A DNA stretch of 34,651 nt, taken from Pararhodobacter sp. SW119 (GTDB lineage: Bacteria > Pseudomonadota > Alphaproteobacteria > Rhodobacterales > Rhodobacteraceae). The position numbers and the translations under genes were made by a program. Positions 10,163 to 17,600 of this stretch are shown piece after piece (the first letter of the stretch is position 1; each line of letters starts with the position of its first letter). Location: positions 1-34,651 of the forward strand of contig NZ_JADDJF010000036.1 in NCBI RefSeq assembly GCF_017811755.1, read 5' to 3'. The notes under the pieces are model-generated. The model did not search any database and had not been told where the DNA came from. It saw only the letters and a program-made list of their open reading frames with translations.

Positions 10163-11188
10163 ATGACCGGCCTTGTCCTGCTCACCGGCGCCTCGGGTTT
10201 CATCGCCAAGCATATCGCGCAGCGGTTGCTTGCCGCTGGTTGGCGTGTGCGGGCCACCGTGCGCAATCCCAAGCGGATCGAGGAGGTGCGCGCGGCCCTG
10301 GCCCCGCATCTTGCCCCCGATGTCTTGGATCAGGGGCTCGACTTCGTCGAACTGGACATGACAAGCGACGCCAACTGGGACCGCGCCCTTGCCGGGGTCG
10401 ACGCGCTGCTGCACACCGCCTCGCCCTTCCCGATCACCGAGCCCGAGCATGAGGACGAACTGATCCGCCCGGCCGTCGATGGCACGCTCCGCGCCCTGCG
10501 CGCGGCGCGCGCCGCGGGCGTCGGGCGGGTGATCCTGACCTCCTCGATCGCCGCGATCATGCACCGCGATCTGCCCGATGGGCGCGCCACCTACGACGAC
10601 AGCGACTGGACCGACCCCGACCATCCCCGCGCCAGCGCCTACGACCGCTCCAAGATGCTGGCGGAACGGGCAGCCTGGGATTTCGCCAGAGACGAAGCGC
10701 CCGGCATCGCACTCACCACGGTCAACCCGGGGCTCGTCTTCGGCCCGCTGATGGACGACCGCTACGGCAGTTCGGTCTCGCTCGTGCGGCGATTGCTGTC
10801 CGGCAAGGACCCGATGCAGCCGAACTTCGCCATCCCGGTCGTCGATGTCCGCGACGTGGCCGAGATGCACCTGCGCGCGCTCCAACGCCCCGAGACTGCA
10901 GGCCACCGCTTCATCGCCAGCGCCGGGACGATGAGTTTTCCCGAGATGGCGCAAGTCCTGAAGGCCGCCCACCCCGACCGGCGGATCGCCACGCGCACCG
11001 CCCCCAATCTCGTCATGCGGCTCCTGGCGCTCTGGGACCGCGAGGCGCGCACGATCCTGCCTGCCCTTGGCTGGGTGCCGCAGCTTTCGGCCGCGCGCGC
11101 CGCGCGCGAGATGGACATGCAGTTCATCCCCGCCGCCGACGCCCTGCGCGCCACCGCCGAGGACCTGATCCGCCGGAAGCTGGTCTAA
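10163..11188 (+). CDS. NAD(P)-dependent extended SDR reductase (dihydroflavonol-4-reductase-like)
   Basis: This 341-residue protein belongs to the extended short-chain dehydrogenase/epimerase class that includes plant dihydroflavonol reductase and yeast-type aldehyde reductases. A Rossmann cofactor loop TGASGF lies at 8-13. An Arg-rich end of beta-2 (ATVRNPKR) suggests NADP. Catalytic-site residues fit, with Ser127/Ser128 in VILTSSIA, Tyr160 and Lys164 (YDRSK). The true substrate is unknown; reduction of an aldehyde or ketone is the family-level inference. ATG at 10163 follows AAGGGG. An amidohydrolase gene follows on the same strand after 83 bp, so the two could be co-transcribed, although a GC palindrome (11193-11206) sits between them. 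Confidence 0.88.
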   Translation: MTGLVLLTGASGFIAKHIAQRLLAAGWRVRATVRNPKRIEEVRAALAPHLAPDVLDQGLDFVELDMTSDANWDRALAGVDALLHTASPFPITEPEHEDELIRPAVDGTLRALRAARAAGVGRVILTSSIAAIMHRDLPDGRATYDDSDWTDPDHPRASAYDRSKMLAERAAWDFARDEAPGIALTTVNPGLVFGPLMDDRYGSSVSLVRRLLSGKDPMQPNFAIPVVDVRDVAEMHLRALQRPETAGHRFIASAGTMSFPEMAQVLKAAHPDRRIATRTAPNLVMRLLALWDREARTILPALGWVPQLSAARAAREMDMQFIPAADALRATAEDLIRRKLV

Positions 11189-11271
11189 GTCCGGCGGCGC
11201 GCCGCCGCCGATGCGGCTTGAACCCGCCCCGGCGGGCGACGATAGTCCGTCCCGAAAAGGGGAGGACCCAC

Positions 11272-12897
11272 ATGGCCGACACTATCGTCTACCGCGCGCA
11301 GAAGATCATCACGATGGACCCCAACCGCCCCGACGCCACGCATGTGATGGTGCGCGAAGGCCGCATCCTCGCCGTCGGCGGGGACGAGGTTGCGGACCTC
11401 TGGGGCGGCGCGCCGGTGGACGACCGCTACGCCGACAAGGTCCTGATGCCCGGCCTGATCGAGGCGCATGCCCATGTCAGCGCCGGCGGCGTCTGGCGCT
11501 ACATCTATTGCGGTCACTACACCCGCACCGACCCGCAGGGCCGCCCCTGGCCCGGCGTGACCGAGGTCGAGGCGCTGGTCGCCCGCCTGCGCGAAGCGGC
11601 AAAGGACCTGCCTGCCGGCGTGCCGGTGATCGGCTGGGGCTTCGATCCGGCGCGGCTTTCGGGCGCGCTCGACCGGCAGGTGCTGGACAGGGTGGCGGAC
11701 GACCGGCCCGTCGTGGTGCTGCATTCCAACTTCCACCTGATGAACACCAACACCGCCGCCCTCGCCGCTGTCGGCATGGACAAGGGGTCGAACATTCCCG
11801 GCGTCATGCGCGGCGCCGATGGCAAACCCTCGGGCGAGTTGCAGGAATTCGCCGCGATGGGTCCGGTGATGGACCATGTCGGGCTGACCTTCGCCACGCT
11901 GGGCGACGCGTCCGGCCTGCGGGCCTATGGCGCGGTGGCGCGCAATTGCGGCGTCACCACCGTCGCCGATCTGCTCTCGGACCTCGACACCGACGAGGTG
12001 GCGATGCTGCGCCGCGTCACCGCCGAGGATGACTTTCCCGTCCGCTACGTGCCGATGATGAACGCCATGCGCGACGCGCCGGGCCGCGAGGCCGAGCGCG
12101 CCCGCGACCTGCGCGCGCTATCCACCGACCGGCTGCGGCTGGGCGGCGCGAAACTCTTCACCGACGGCGCGATCCAGGGCTGGACGGCGCAACTGAACGC
12201 GCCCGGCTACTATACTGGCACCGACCACGGCCTGTGGAACATGGAGGTCGCGGATTTCCGCCACGCCGTCGCCACCCTGCACGCCGCCGGCGTCAAGGTG
12301 CATGTCCATACCAACGGCGACGCCGCCTCGGAACTCGCCATCGAGGCCTTTGCCGAGGCGCATCTGAAAACCGCCGACGCCGACCACCGGCACGTGCTGG
12401 AACATGTCCAGCTTGCCGACCGCGCGCAGTTCCTGCGCATGCGCAAGCTGGGCCTTTGCGTCAATGTCTTCGCCAACCACCTATACTACTTCGGCGACAC
12501 GCACTGGGGCCGCACCCTCGGCCCCGACCGCGCCGCGCGGATGGACGCCTGCCGCGACGCGGCCGAGGTCTATGCCGGCGATTTCGCCATCCATTCCGAC
12601 GCGCCGGTGACGCCTATGTCGCCCCTCTTCACCGCCTGGTGCGCCGTCAACCGTCGGACCGAGGGCGGGCGGGTTCTGGGCGACAGCCAGCAGATCCCGG
12701 TCGCGACCGCGCTGCGCTGCATCACCATGGGTGCTGCGCATGTGCTCAAGCTCGACCACGAGGTCGGCTCCATCGCCACCGGCAAGCGCGCGGATTTCTG
12801 CGTCCTCGACGCCGACCCCCTGCAGGCCGACCCCGCCCACCTGCACGAGGTGCCCGTCGCCGGCACCGTCATGGGCGGCCGGCATTTCGACATCTGA
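11272..12897 (+). CDS. Metal-dependent amidohydrolase (Amidohydro_3/YtcJ-like)
   Basis: This 541-residue cytoplasmic hydrolase belongs to the Amidohydro_3 group, whose members act on exocyclic amide or amine bonds. The metal-binding HAH pair is at 66-68 in LMPGLIEAHAHV. KLFTDGAIQG holds the position of the bridging lysine. HVHTNGD and LEHVQL supply later histidines, and HSDAP carries the catalytic-type aspartate (GSDAP is commoner). The C-terminal GSIATGKRADFCVLD returns to the small beta-sandwich domain. ATG at 11272 follows GGGGAGGACC. The substrate cannot be read from the sequence. The neighbouring reductase may act in the same small catabolic step, but this is only a guess from position. 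Confidence 0.9.
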   Translation: MADTIVYRAQKIITMDPNRPDATHVMVREGRILAVGGDEVADLWGGAPVDDRYADKVLMPGLIEAHAHVSAGGVWRYIYCGHYTRTDPQGRPWPGVTEVEALVARLREAAKDLPAGVPVIGWGFDPARLSGALDRQVLDRVADDRPVVVLHSNFHLMNTNTAALAAVGMDKGSNIPGVMRGADGKPSGELQEFAAMGPVMDHVGLTFATLGDASGLRAYGAVARNCGVTTVADLLSDLDTDEVAMLRRVTAEDDFPVRYVPMMNAMRDAPGREAERARDLRALSTDRLRLGGAKLFTDGAIQGWTAQLNAPGYYTGTDHGLWNMEVADFRHAVATLHAAGVKVHVHTNGDAASELAIEAFAEAHLKTADADHRHVLEHVQLADRAQFLRMRKLGLCVNVFANHLYYFGDTHWGRTLGPDRAARMDACRDAAEVYAGDFAIHSDAPVTPMSPLFTAWCAVNRRTEGGRVLGDSQQIPVATALRCITMGAAHVLKLDHEVGSIATGKRADFCVLDADPLQADPAHLHEVPVAGTVMGGRHFDI

Positions 12898-12952
12898 CGG
12901 GGCGGCGGCGCCGGATCGGGCAAGCCCTCAGCGCGGCCTCTTCCGGCACTCA

Positions 12953-12982
12953 AAAAATCCTTTCCAAAAGGTTAGGATTTTT
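12953..12982. terminator. Bidirectional intrinsic terminator between converging genes
   Basis: A 9-bp stem AAAAATCCT/AGGATTTTT (12953-12961 with 12974-12982) surrounds a 12-nt loop that can itself pair weakly. The A and T runs on either side make it usable from both strands. It lies between the amidohydrolase gene (+) and the pentaheme cytochrome gene (-), which converge here. Confidence 0.75.
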
Positions 12983-13015
12983 CGCCTTTTCACATCATAT
13001 CAACGACTTGGGTAA

Positions 13016-13042
13016 GGTGTGCAACTTGCACACCCCGGCAAA
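13016..13042. repeat. Palindromic repeat A beside the redox module
   Basis: GGTGTGCAACTTGCACACC (13016-13034) is a 9-bp inverted repeat around a single C, followed by CCGGCAAA. Nearly the same element occurs at 15767-15793. The one internal difference, T to C, is matched by A to G in the opposite arm, so the symmetry is preserved. Confidence 0.7.
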
Positions 13043-13064
13043 ACTGCCGAAATCCGCGCCCGCC

Positions 13065-14150
13065 TCAGGGCCGGCGCAGCCGCCCCATGTCGATCTCGAC
13101 CTGTTCCGACAGGCTCTCCAGGCTGTCATGCAGCAGTTGCAGCAGGTAGGCCGGGTTGTGGACATACCCGCCCGGGTCCTTCTTCGCGACCTGATAGTTG
13201 TAGGCCGCCTGCAGCAGGCGCGGCGTCCAGTTCTGGTAGCGGTTGGGAAAGATCGCATCCTCGGCCGCAATCTCGCCCGCGCCCGCGGGATCGTTGAAGT
13301 AATAGGGGAAACGGCCAGGGAAATAGACGATGGGCGCGCCCGCCACCTCGGCAGCATAGACGCGGATCGCGTCGTAAAGCTGGCCCTGCAGCCCCATGAC
13401 CTCGGCATGGATACCGCCCGCAATGTCGCCGTCGCCGTCGAAGTCAGTATGTCGCGTGCGGATCGCGCGAATGTCCTCGACCCCGCGATGACAGCTCAGG
13501 CAGCCGTCGACCTCGACCTGCGTCGAATGCGGGTCGTGGCAGGCCACGCAGGTATCGGCGCCCGGCACATGCCGGAACCGCCCGGCATAGTCGCGCCCCG
13601 GATACTGGAACCCGCCGCGCACGTCGGACCCGTGCATCACCGCCGCGGCCACGCCGTAATGGATGTTCAGGAACGACAGGTCCCCGGATACCGCGTCGGG
13701 GTCGATCCCCTCGACCGCCTGCAGCACCTGATCGGTCGATTGCCGCCCCTGGTGGCAGACCGAGCAGACCGCGTTCGCGCCCAGACCCGCAACCTCCACG
13801 CCCGAGGGGAAGCTGACCGCGTCCAGCGCATGCGCCGCCGAAGTGTGGCACGAGGCGCAGCCGATGGGCGAGTTGATCGCGCCCGGATGCTCCACCACCC
13901 CCGGCGCGCTGCCATCGGCGCCCAGCCAGGCCACGAAGGACGGCTCGGAATGGCAATGCGCGCAGGCGACCGGCACCTCGCCTTCCTCGTTCCAGTAGGT
14001 GAAGGACAGCGATCCGTAGTCGCCATGCGGCGAGGCCAGCCAGCGCTCGACCAGTTCGGTCAGGCCGGTCAGTTCCTCGGCCAGCGCCGCCGGCGCCGGC
14101 ATCAGACCCAGGGCGAGTGCCAGGGCCAGGCGGAGCTTCGTTCGGAACAT
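13065..14150 (-). CDS. Secreted pentaheme c-type cytochrome
   Basis: This 361-residue protein has an N-terminal signal peptide (hydrophobic residues 6-18, likely cleavage after ALA at 24) and five haem-attachment motifs. These are CAHCH 63-67, CASCH 98-102, CSVCH 129-133, CVACH 201-205 and CLSCH 217-221. Many further histidines could be distal ligands. All haem sites lie in residues 60-221; the last 140 residues have none. An EF-hand-like acidic loop DFDGDGD sits at 236-242, just after the fifth haem. There is no membrane anchor after the signal peptide, so a periplasmic or exported location is inferred. It is divergent from a flavocytochrome reductase gene and shares an FNR-type box with it, which suggests an electron-transfer partnership. 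The electron acceptor is unknown. ATG at 14150 gives the cleanest signal peptide. Confidence 0.88.
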   Translation of the reverse strand: MFRTKLRLALALALGLMPAPAALAEELTGLTELVERWLASPHGDYGSLSFTYWNEEGEVPVACAHCHSEPSFVAWLGADGSAPGVVEHPGAINSPIGCASCHTSAAHALDAVSFPSGVEVAGLGANAVCSVCHQGRQSTDQVLQAVEGIDPDAVSGDLSFLNIHYGVAAAVMHGSDVRGGFQYPGRDYAGRFRHVPGADTCVACHDPHSTQVEVDGCLSCHRGVEDIRAIRTRHTDFDGDGDIAGGIHAEVMGLQGQLYDAIRVYAAEVAGAPIVYFPGRFPYYFNDPAGAGEIAAEDAIFPNRYQNWTPRLLQAAYNYQVAKKDPGGYVHNPAYLLQLLHDSLESLSEQVEIDMGRLRRP

Positions 14151-14221
14151 GGACCTTCTGCCTCCCTCGGTTGCATCCAAGCCGCAGACCCGCATGCTGC
14201 GCGATCTGGACACCTGAAACC

Positions 14222-14235
14222 TTGATCCTGATCAT
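14222..14235. promoter_or_regulatory. FNR/FnrL-type box in the cytochrome-reductase divergent region
   Basis: TTGAT-N4-ATCAT matches 9 of 10 bases of the FNR consensus TTGAT-N4-ATCAA. It lies 72 bp upstream of the pentaheme cytochrome start and 57 bp upstream of the flavocytochrome start, so it is positioned to control both. By analogy with FnrL in Rhodobacter it suggests activation under low oxygen. Confidence 0.6.
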
Positions 14236-14291
14236 GGCGCCGGGTCAGAATGCCGCCAAGCCTGTGCCCAACGCAACAGCAAGAAGTCCCG

Positions 14292-15752
14292 ATGCCGGAA
14301 TCCCCCAAGAAGCCCCCCATGCCCGCAACCCCGCGCCTGCCCGGTCCAGCGCTGGCCGTGATCTACGTCGCCTTCTGCGCGCTGCCGCTGGTGCTGGCCC
14401 TTATGCCGCGCGTCGCCCCACTGGCGGGCTGGGAACGGGCGGGTGCGGCGCTGGGGCTGCTGGGGTTGGCGGCGATCGCGGTGCAGTTCGTGACCTCCGG
14501 CCGGTTCGAGGCTGCCTCGGGCCGGCTGGGCATCGACAAGATCATGGCGTTTCACAAGATCGCCGCCTGGTGGGTGCTGCTGGCGCTGATCCTGCACCCG
14601 CTCCTCTACGTGCTGCCCACCTGGCTGGACGATCCCGCGCGCGGCCAGGCGCGGCTGACCGCGTACCTGACGCTGCCGCATTACCGCAGCGGCGTCGTCG
14701 CGCTGGCGGCGCTGGCGCTTCTGGTCCTGACGTCGGCGCTGCGCGAACGGCTGCCGGTCCGCTACGAGGTTTGGCGCGCCAGTCACATCGTCTTTGGCGT
14801 CACCGCCGCCGCGGCCGGGCTGCACCATGCGCTGACGACGGGGCGGTTCAGCGCGCTGGGGCCGGTGCCGGCGCTCTGGTGGGCGGTCGGCGCGGCGCTG
14901 CTGGCGGTGGTTGGCACGCTCTACGGCTGGCGCTGGTGGCGGCTGCACGCGCGCCCCTGGCGGCTGAAATCGGTCGAAAAGCTGGCGGACCGGATGTGGG
15001 AGCTGGACATCCAGCCGCAGGCGAAGACACCGCAACTGCCCTACCACGCCGGCCAGTTCGTCTGGATGACCGAGGGCGAGCGGCGCTTCCCGCTGTTCGA
15101 TCACCCGTTTTCCATCGCCGATTCGCCGCGCCGGCCGGGGTTGAGCCTGATCATCAAGGAAGCCGGCGACTTCACCGACCGGATCGGCGCACTGCCCCCC
15201 GGCACGCCCATCGGCATCGACGGCCCCTATGGCGAATTCGCGCTGGAGGATCATCCCTGCGACGCGGTCCTGCTGATCGCCGGCGGGGTGGGGATCGCGC
15301 CGATCATAGGGCTCGTGCGCGACATGGTCGCGCGCGGCGAGCGACGGCCGGTGCGGCTTGCCTATGCCGCCGGGCAACCCGAGAACTTCGCCTGCCTGCC
15401 CGAGATCGCCGCCGCCGAGGCGCAGCTTGACCTGAAGGTGATGCTGCTGAGCGAGGAGGACGGCGCGGACTGGACGGGCGAGGTCGGGCGGCTGGATCAC
15501 GACCGGCTGCGGCGGCTGCTGGAGGGACTCGATCCGGCGCGGACGGTGGCGTTGATGTGCGGCCCCGGCGGAATGGTGACGGCGGTGTCGGACGCGCTGC
15601 TGGACGTGGGCCTGCCGATGTCGAACGTCATCTACGAACGCTTCGACTACGCCGGCGGCGCGGCCTCGCGCCAGGACCGGCGGCGCAGCTTGGCCTTTGC
15701 CGGCATCGGCGCCGGGCTGGCCTTAGTGGCCGGGCTTTTCGCGCTGACCTGA
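14292..15752 (+). CDS. Ferric-reductase-like flavocytochrome (FRD transmembrane plus FAD/NAD domains)
   Basis: This 486-residue inner-membrane protein has six predicted helices in residues 20-217. They carry two His pairs spaced like bis-haem ligands: His88/His102 and His165/His178. A ferredoxin-reductase-type module follows, with the FAD segment FPLFDHPFSIAD at 266-277, the glycine-rich GIDGPYGEFAL near 308-318, the NAD-binding start LLIAGGVGIAPI at 327-338 and MCGPGGM at 422-428. This is the architecture of ferric reductases and NADPH-oxidase relatives, which move electrons from cytosolic NAD(P)H across the membrane. An extra hydrophobic helix at 468-485 ends the protein, which is unusual. 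ATG at 14292 is chosen; a start 14 codons upstream lacks support. The partner is probably the divergent pentaheme cytochrome. Confidence 0.88.
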   Translation: MPESPKKPPMPATPRLPGPALAVIYVAFCALPLVLALMPRVAPLAGWERAGAALGLLGLAAIAVQFVTSGRFEAASGRLGIDKIMAFHKIAAWWVLLALILHPLLYVLPTWLDDPARGQARLTAYLTLPHYRSGVVALAALALLVLTSALRERLPVRYEVWRASHIVFGVTAAAAGLHHALTTGRFSALGPVPALWWAVGAALLAVVGTLYGWRWWRLHARPWRLKSVEKLADRMWELDIQPQAKTPQLPYHAGQFVWMTEGERRFPLFDHPFSIADSPRRPGLSLIIKEAGDFTDRIGALPPGTPIGIDGPYGEFALEDHPCDAVLLIAGGVGIAPIIGLVRDMVARGERRPVRLAYAAGQPENFACLPEIAAAEAQLDLKVMLLSEEDGADWTGEVGRLDHDRLRRLLEGLDPARTVALMCGPGGMVTAVSDALLDVGLPMSNVIYERFDYAGGAASRQDRRRSLAFAGIGAGLALVAGLFALT

Positions 15753-15766
15753 GCCCGGCGCGGCCG

Positions 15767-15793
15767 GTGCGCAAATTTGCGCACTCCGGCAAA
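15767..15793. repeat. Palindromic repeat B beside the redox module
   Basis: GTGCGCAAATTTGCGCAC (15767-15784) is a perfect 18-bp palindrome followed by TCCGGCAAA. It differs from repeat A at 13017-13042 by a compensated pair inside the arms, by the centre, and by one flanking base. It begins 15 bp after the flavocytochrome stop codon. Confidence 0.7.
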
Positions 15794-15824
15794 CGTTTGA
15801 AAAACGACAGGAATCCGCCGGCGT

Positions 15825-15844
15825 TAACCGCAATGAAACTTTCG
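15825..15844 (-). repeat. Copy 2 of the post-stop repeat
   Basis: On the minus strand this reads GAAAGTTTCATTGCGGTTAA. It starts 11 nt after the purN stop codon. The same 20 bases occur on the plus strand at 28188-28207, and 15 of them at 15-1 on the minus strand. In each case the element follows a stop codon in the same orientation. Confidence 0.75.
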
Positions 15845-15855
15845 CGCGCGGCCGC

Positions 15856-16452
15856 TCAGCCGGGCAGCAGGACCGGGCGGCGGTCGCCGGCGGCGAAGCG
15901 GCGCAGGACCGCGGGATAGAGGATATGCTCCTGCTTCAGGACGCGCGCGGCGAGGGTCTCGGGCGTGTCGCCGGGCAGGATCGGCACCCGCGCCTGGCCC
16001 AGGATCGGCCCGTCGTCCAGTTCCGGCGTCACGACATGTACGCTGCAGCCGGCCTCGGTATCGCCCGCCGCCAGCGCGCGGGCGTGGGTGTGCAGGCGCG
16101 GATATTTCGGCAGAAGCGAGGGGTGGATGTTCAGCATTCGCCCCTCGAACCGTTTTACAAAACCCGCGGTCAGCACCCGCATGAACCCCGCCAGCGCGAT
16201 GATGTCGGGCCGCGCCGCCGCCAGATGCGGGGCGAGCGCGGCCTCGAAGGCCGCACGGTCGCCGCCGAAGGGGCGGTGGTCGACGGCCACGGTCGGGATG
16301 CCCAGTTCCGCTGCGCGCGCCAGACCGCCGGCTTCGGGGTCGTTCGACAGCACCAGGCAGGGCCGCGCGGGGTGATCGCCGGTCATGCTGCGCACCAGCG
16401 CCAGCATGTTCGACCCGCCGCCCGAGATGAAGATGGCGACGCGTTTGCTCAC
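15856..16452 (-). CDS. purN: Phosphoribosylglycinamide formyltransferase PurN
   Basis: PurN transfers a formyl group from 10-formyl-tetrahydrofolate to GAR in purine synthesis. The 198-residue protein begins with the phosphate-binding [12 protein letters not shown]. It has the catalytic [10 protein letters not shown] segment (Asn and His of the active site) and the later LDDGPILGQ with the catalytic Asp. The usual Gly in KYPGLHTH is Arg here (KYPRLHTH), an unusual but not clearly inactivating change. The start is GTG at 16452, overlapping the purM stop in a GTGA, so translation is coupled to purM. Its stop is followed by a post-stop repeat, and it converges with the flavocytochrome gene. Confidence 0.96.
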   Translation of the reverse strand: MSKRVAIFISGGGSNMLALVRSMTGDHPARPCLVLSNDPEAGGLARAAELGIPTVAVDHRPFGGDRAAFEAALAPHLAAARPDIIALAGFMRVLTAGFVKRFEGRMLNIHPSLLPKYPRLHTHARALAAGDTEAGCSVHVVTPELDDGPILGQARVPILPGDTPETLAARVLKQEHILYPAVLRRFAAGDRRPVLLPG

Positions 16453-17504
16453 AGATCGCCCGTGTAGCGCACGCCCGTTCCCGGTGCGACGCGGCCGATA
16501 TCGTGGACCGTCTCGCCGGCGTCGCGCAGCAGACCGGCCAGCGCCTCGGCCCGGTCCGGCGCCGCCACCAGCACCATGCCGATCCCGCAGTTGAAGGTCT
16601 TCAGCATCTCGTCGGTCATCAGCCCGCCCTGCGCGCGCAGCCAGCCGAAGGCGACGGGCAGCGGCCAGGCGCCCAGGTCGACCTCGGCACCCAGCCCCTC
16701 GGGCAGGATGCGCGGCAGGTTCTCGGTCAGCCCGCCGCCGGTGATATGCGCCAGCCCCCGCACGCCGCCGGCGCGGATCGCGGCCAGCGCGGGCTTCACG
16801 TATAGCCGCGTCGGCGCCAGGAAGGCCGCGCCCAGCGTGCCGTCGCCAAAGGGGCAGGGGTCGTCCCAGCGCAGGCCCGCCCGGTCGACCACCGCGCGCA
16901 CCAGCGAATAGCCGTTCGAATGTACCCCGCTGGACGCCAGCCCCAGCAGCACGTCGCCCGCGGCCACGTCGCGGGGCAGATCGCGCCGGCGTTCCATCGC
17001 GCCCACGGCAAAGCCCGCCAGGTCGAAATCGCCCGCGGCGTACATGCCCGGCATCTCGGCCGTCTCGCCGCCGATCAGCGCGCAGCCCGAGGCCGCGCAG
17101 CCCTCGGCGATGCCCTCGATGATGCGCGCGGCGGCGTCCACCTCCAGCTTGCCGGTGGCGAAATAGTCCAGGAAAAACAGCGGCTCCGCCCCCTGGCAGA
17201 CCAGGTCGTTGACGCACATCGCCACCAGGTCGACGCCGATCGTGTCCAGATTGCCGGTGTCGATGGCGATGCGCAGCTTGGTGCCGACCCCGTCGGTCGC
17301 GGCGACCAGCACCGGGTCGGAATAGCCCGCCGCCTTCAGATCGAAGAGTGCTCCAAACCCGCCCAGCCCGGCCATCGTGCCCGGCCGCGCGGTGCGCTTG
17401 GCCGCGGGCTTGATCCGCTCGACCAGTGCATTGCCGGCGTCGATATCGACCCCGGCCGCGGCATAGCTGATCCCGCCCTTGCCTTCATCCCCGCGCTGGC
17501 TCAT
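16449..17504 (-). CDS. purM: Phosphoribosylformylglycinamidine cyclo-ligase PurM
   Basis: PurM is AIR synthetase, the ATP-dependent ring-closing enzyme of purine synthesis. The 351-residue protein contains the conserved [20 protein letters not shown] near the start, [12 protein letters not shown], the ATP-site [12 protein letters not shown], and [21 protein letters not shown] at 17504 is preceded by AAGGAGG, and this start gives the usual alphaproteobacterial N-terminus. An upstream in-frame start, 20 codons earlier, is less likely. It is the first gene of a purMN pair and overlaps purN by 4 bp. Confidence 0.97.
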   Translation of the reverse strand: MSQRGDEGKGGISYAAAGVDIDAGNALVERIKPAAKRTARPGTMAGLGGFGALFDLKAAGYSDPVLVAATDGVGTKLRIAIDTGNLDTIGVDLVAMCVNDLVCQGAEPLFFLDYFATGKLEVDAAARIIEGIAEGCAASGCALIGGETAEMPGMYAAGDFDLAGFAVGAMERRRDLPRDVAAGDVLLGLASSGVHSNGYSLVRAVVDRAGLRWDDPCPFGDGTLGAAFLAPTRLYVKPALAAIRAGGVRGLAHITGGGLTENLPRILPEGLGAEVDLGAWPLPVAFGWLRAQGGLMTDEMLKTFNCGIGMVLVAAPDRAEALAGLLRDAGETVHDIGRVAPGTGVRYTGDL

Positions 17505-17559
17505 CGCCCCGGCCTCCTTGCCGATTTCAGGCGAGGCCATAGCCCAAGCCCGCGGCCCC

Positions 17560-17577
17560 GGCAACCGCCCGGTTGCC
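17560..17577 (-). terminator. Perfect hairpin after rpoH (terminator-like, no T run)
   Basis: GGCAACCG-CC-CGGTTGCC forms an 8-bp stem with a 2-nt spacer, 23 nt downstream of the rpoH stop. It is not followed by a run of Ts, so it may only be an RNA 3' stabiliser, or it may mark a Rho-dependent end. Confidence 0.35.
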
Positions 17578-17600
17578 AGCCAACGCCCGCGCCGCGCGGA

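Noticed and set aside
13016-15793. Composite transposon with terminal inverted repeats
   Set aside because: The two palindromes are not accompanied by a transposase, and no target-site duplication is evident. A dispersed repeat or binding site is more economical.
15767-15844. CtrA site suggested by TTAACC
   Set aside because: Only one TTAA half-site is present, at a gene's 3' end; the full TTAA-N7-TTAA pattern is missing. The longer shared 20-bp element is a better description.
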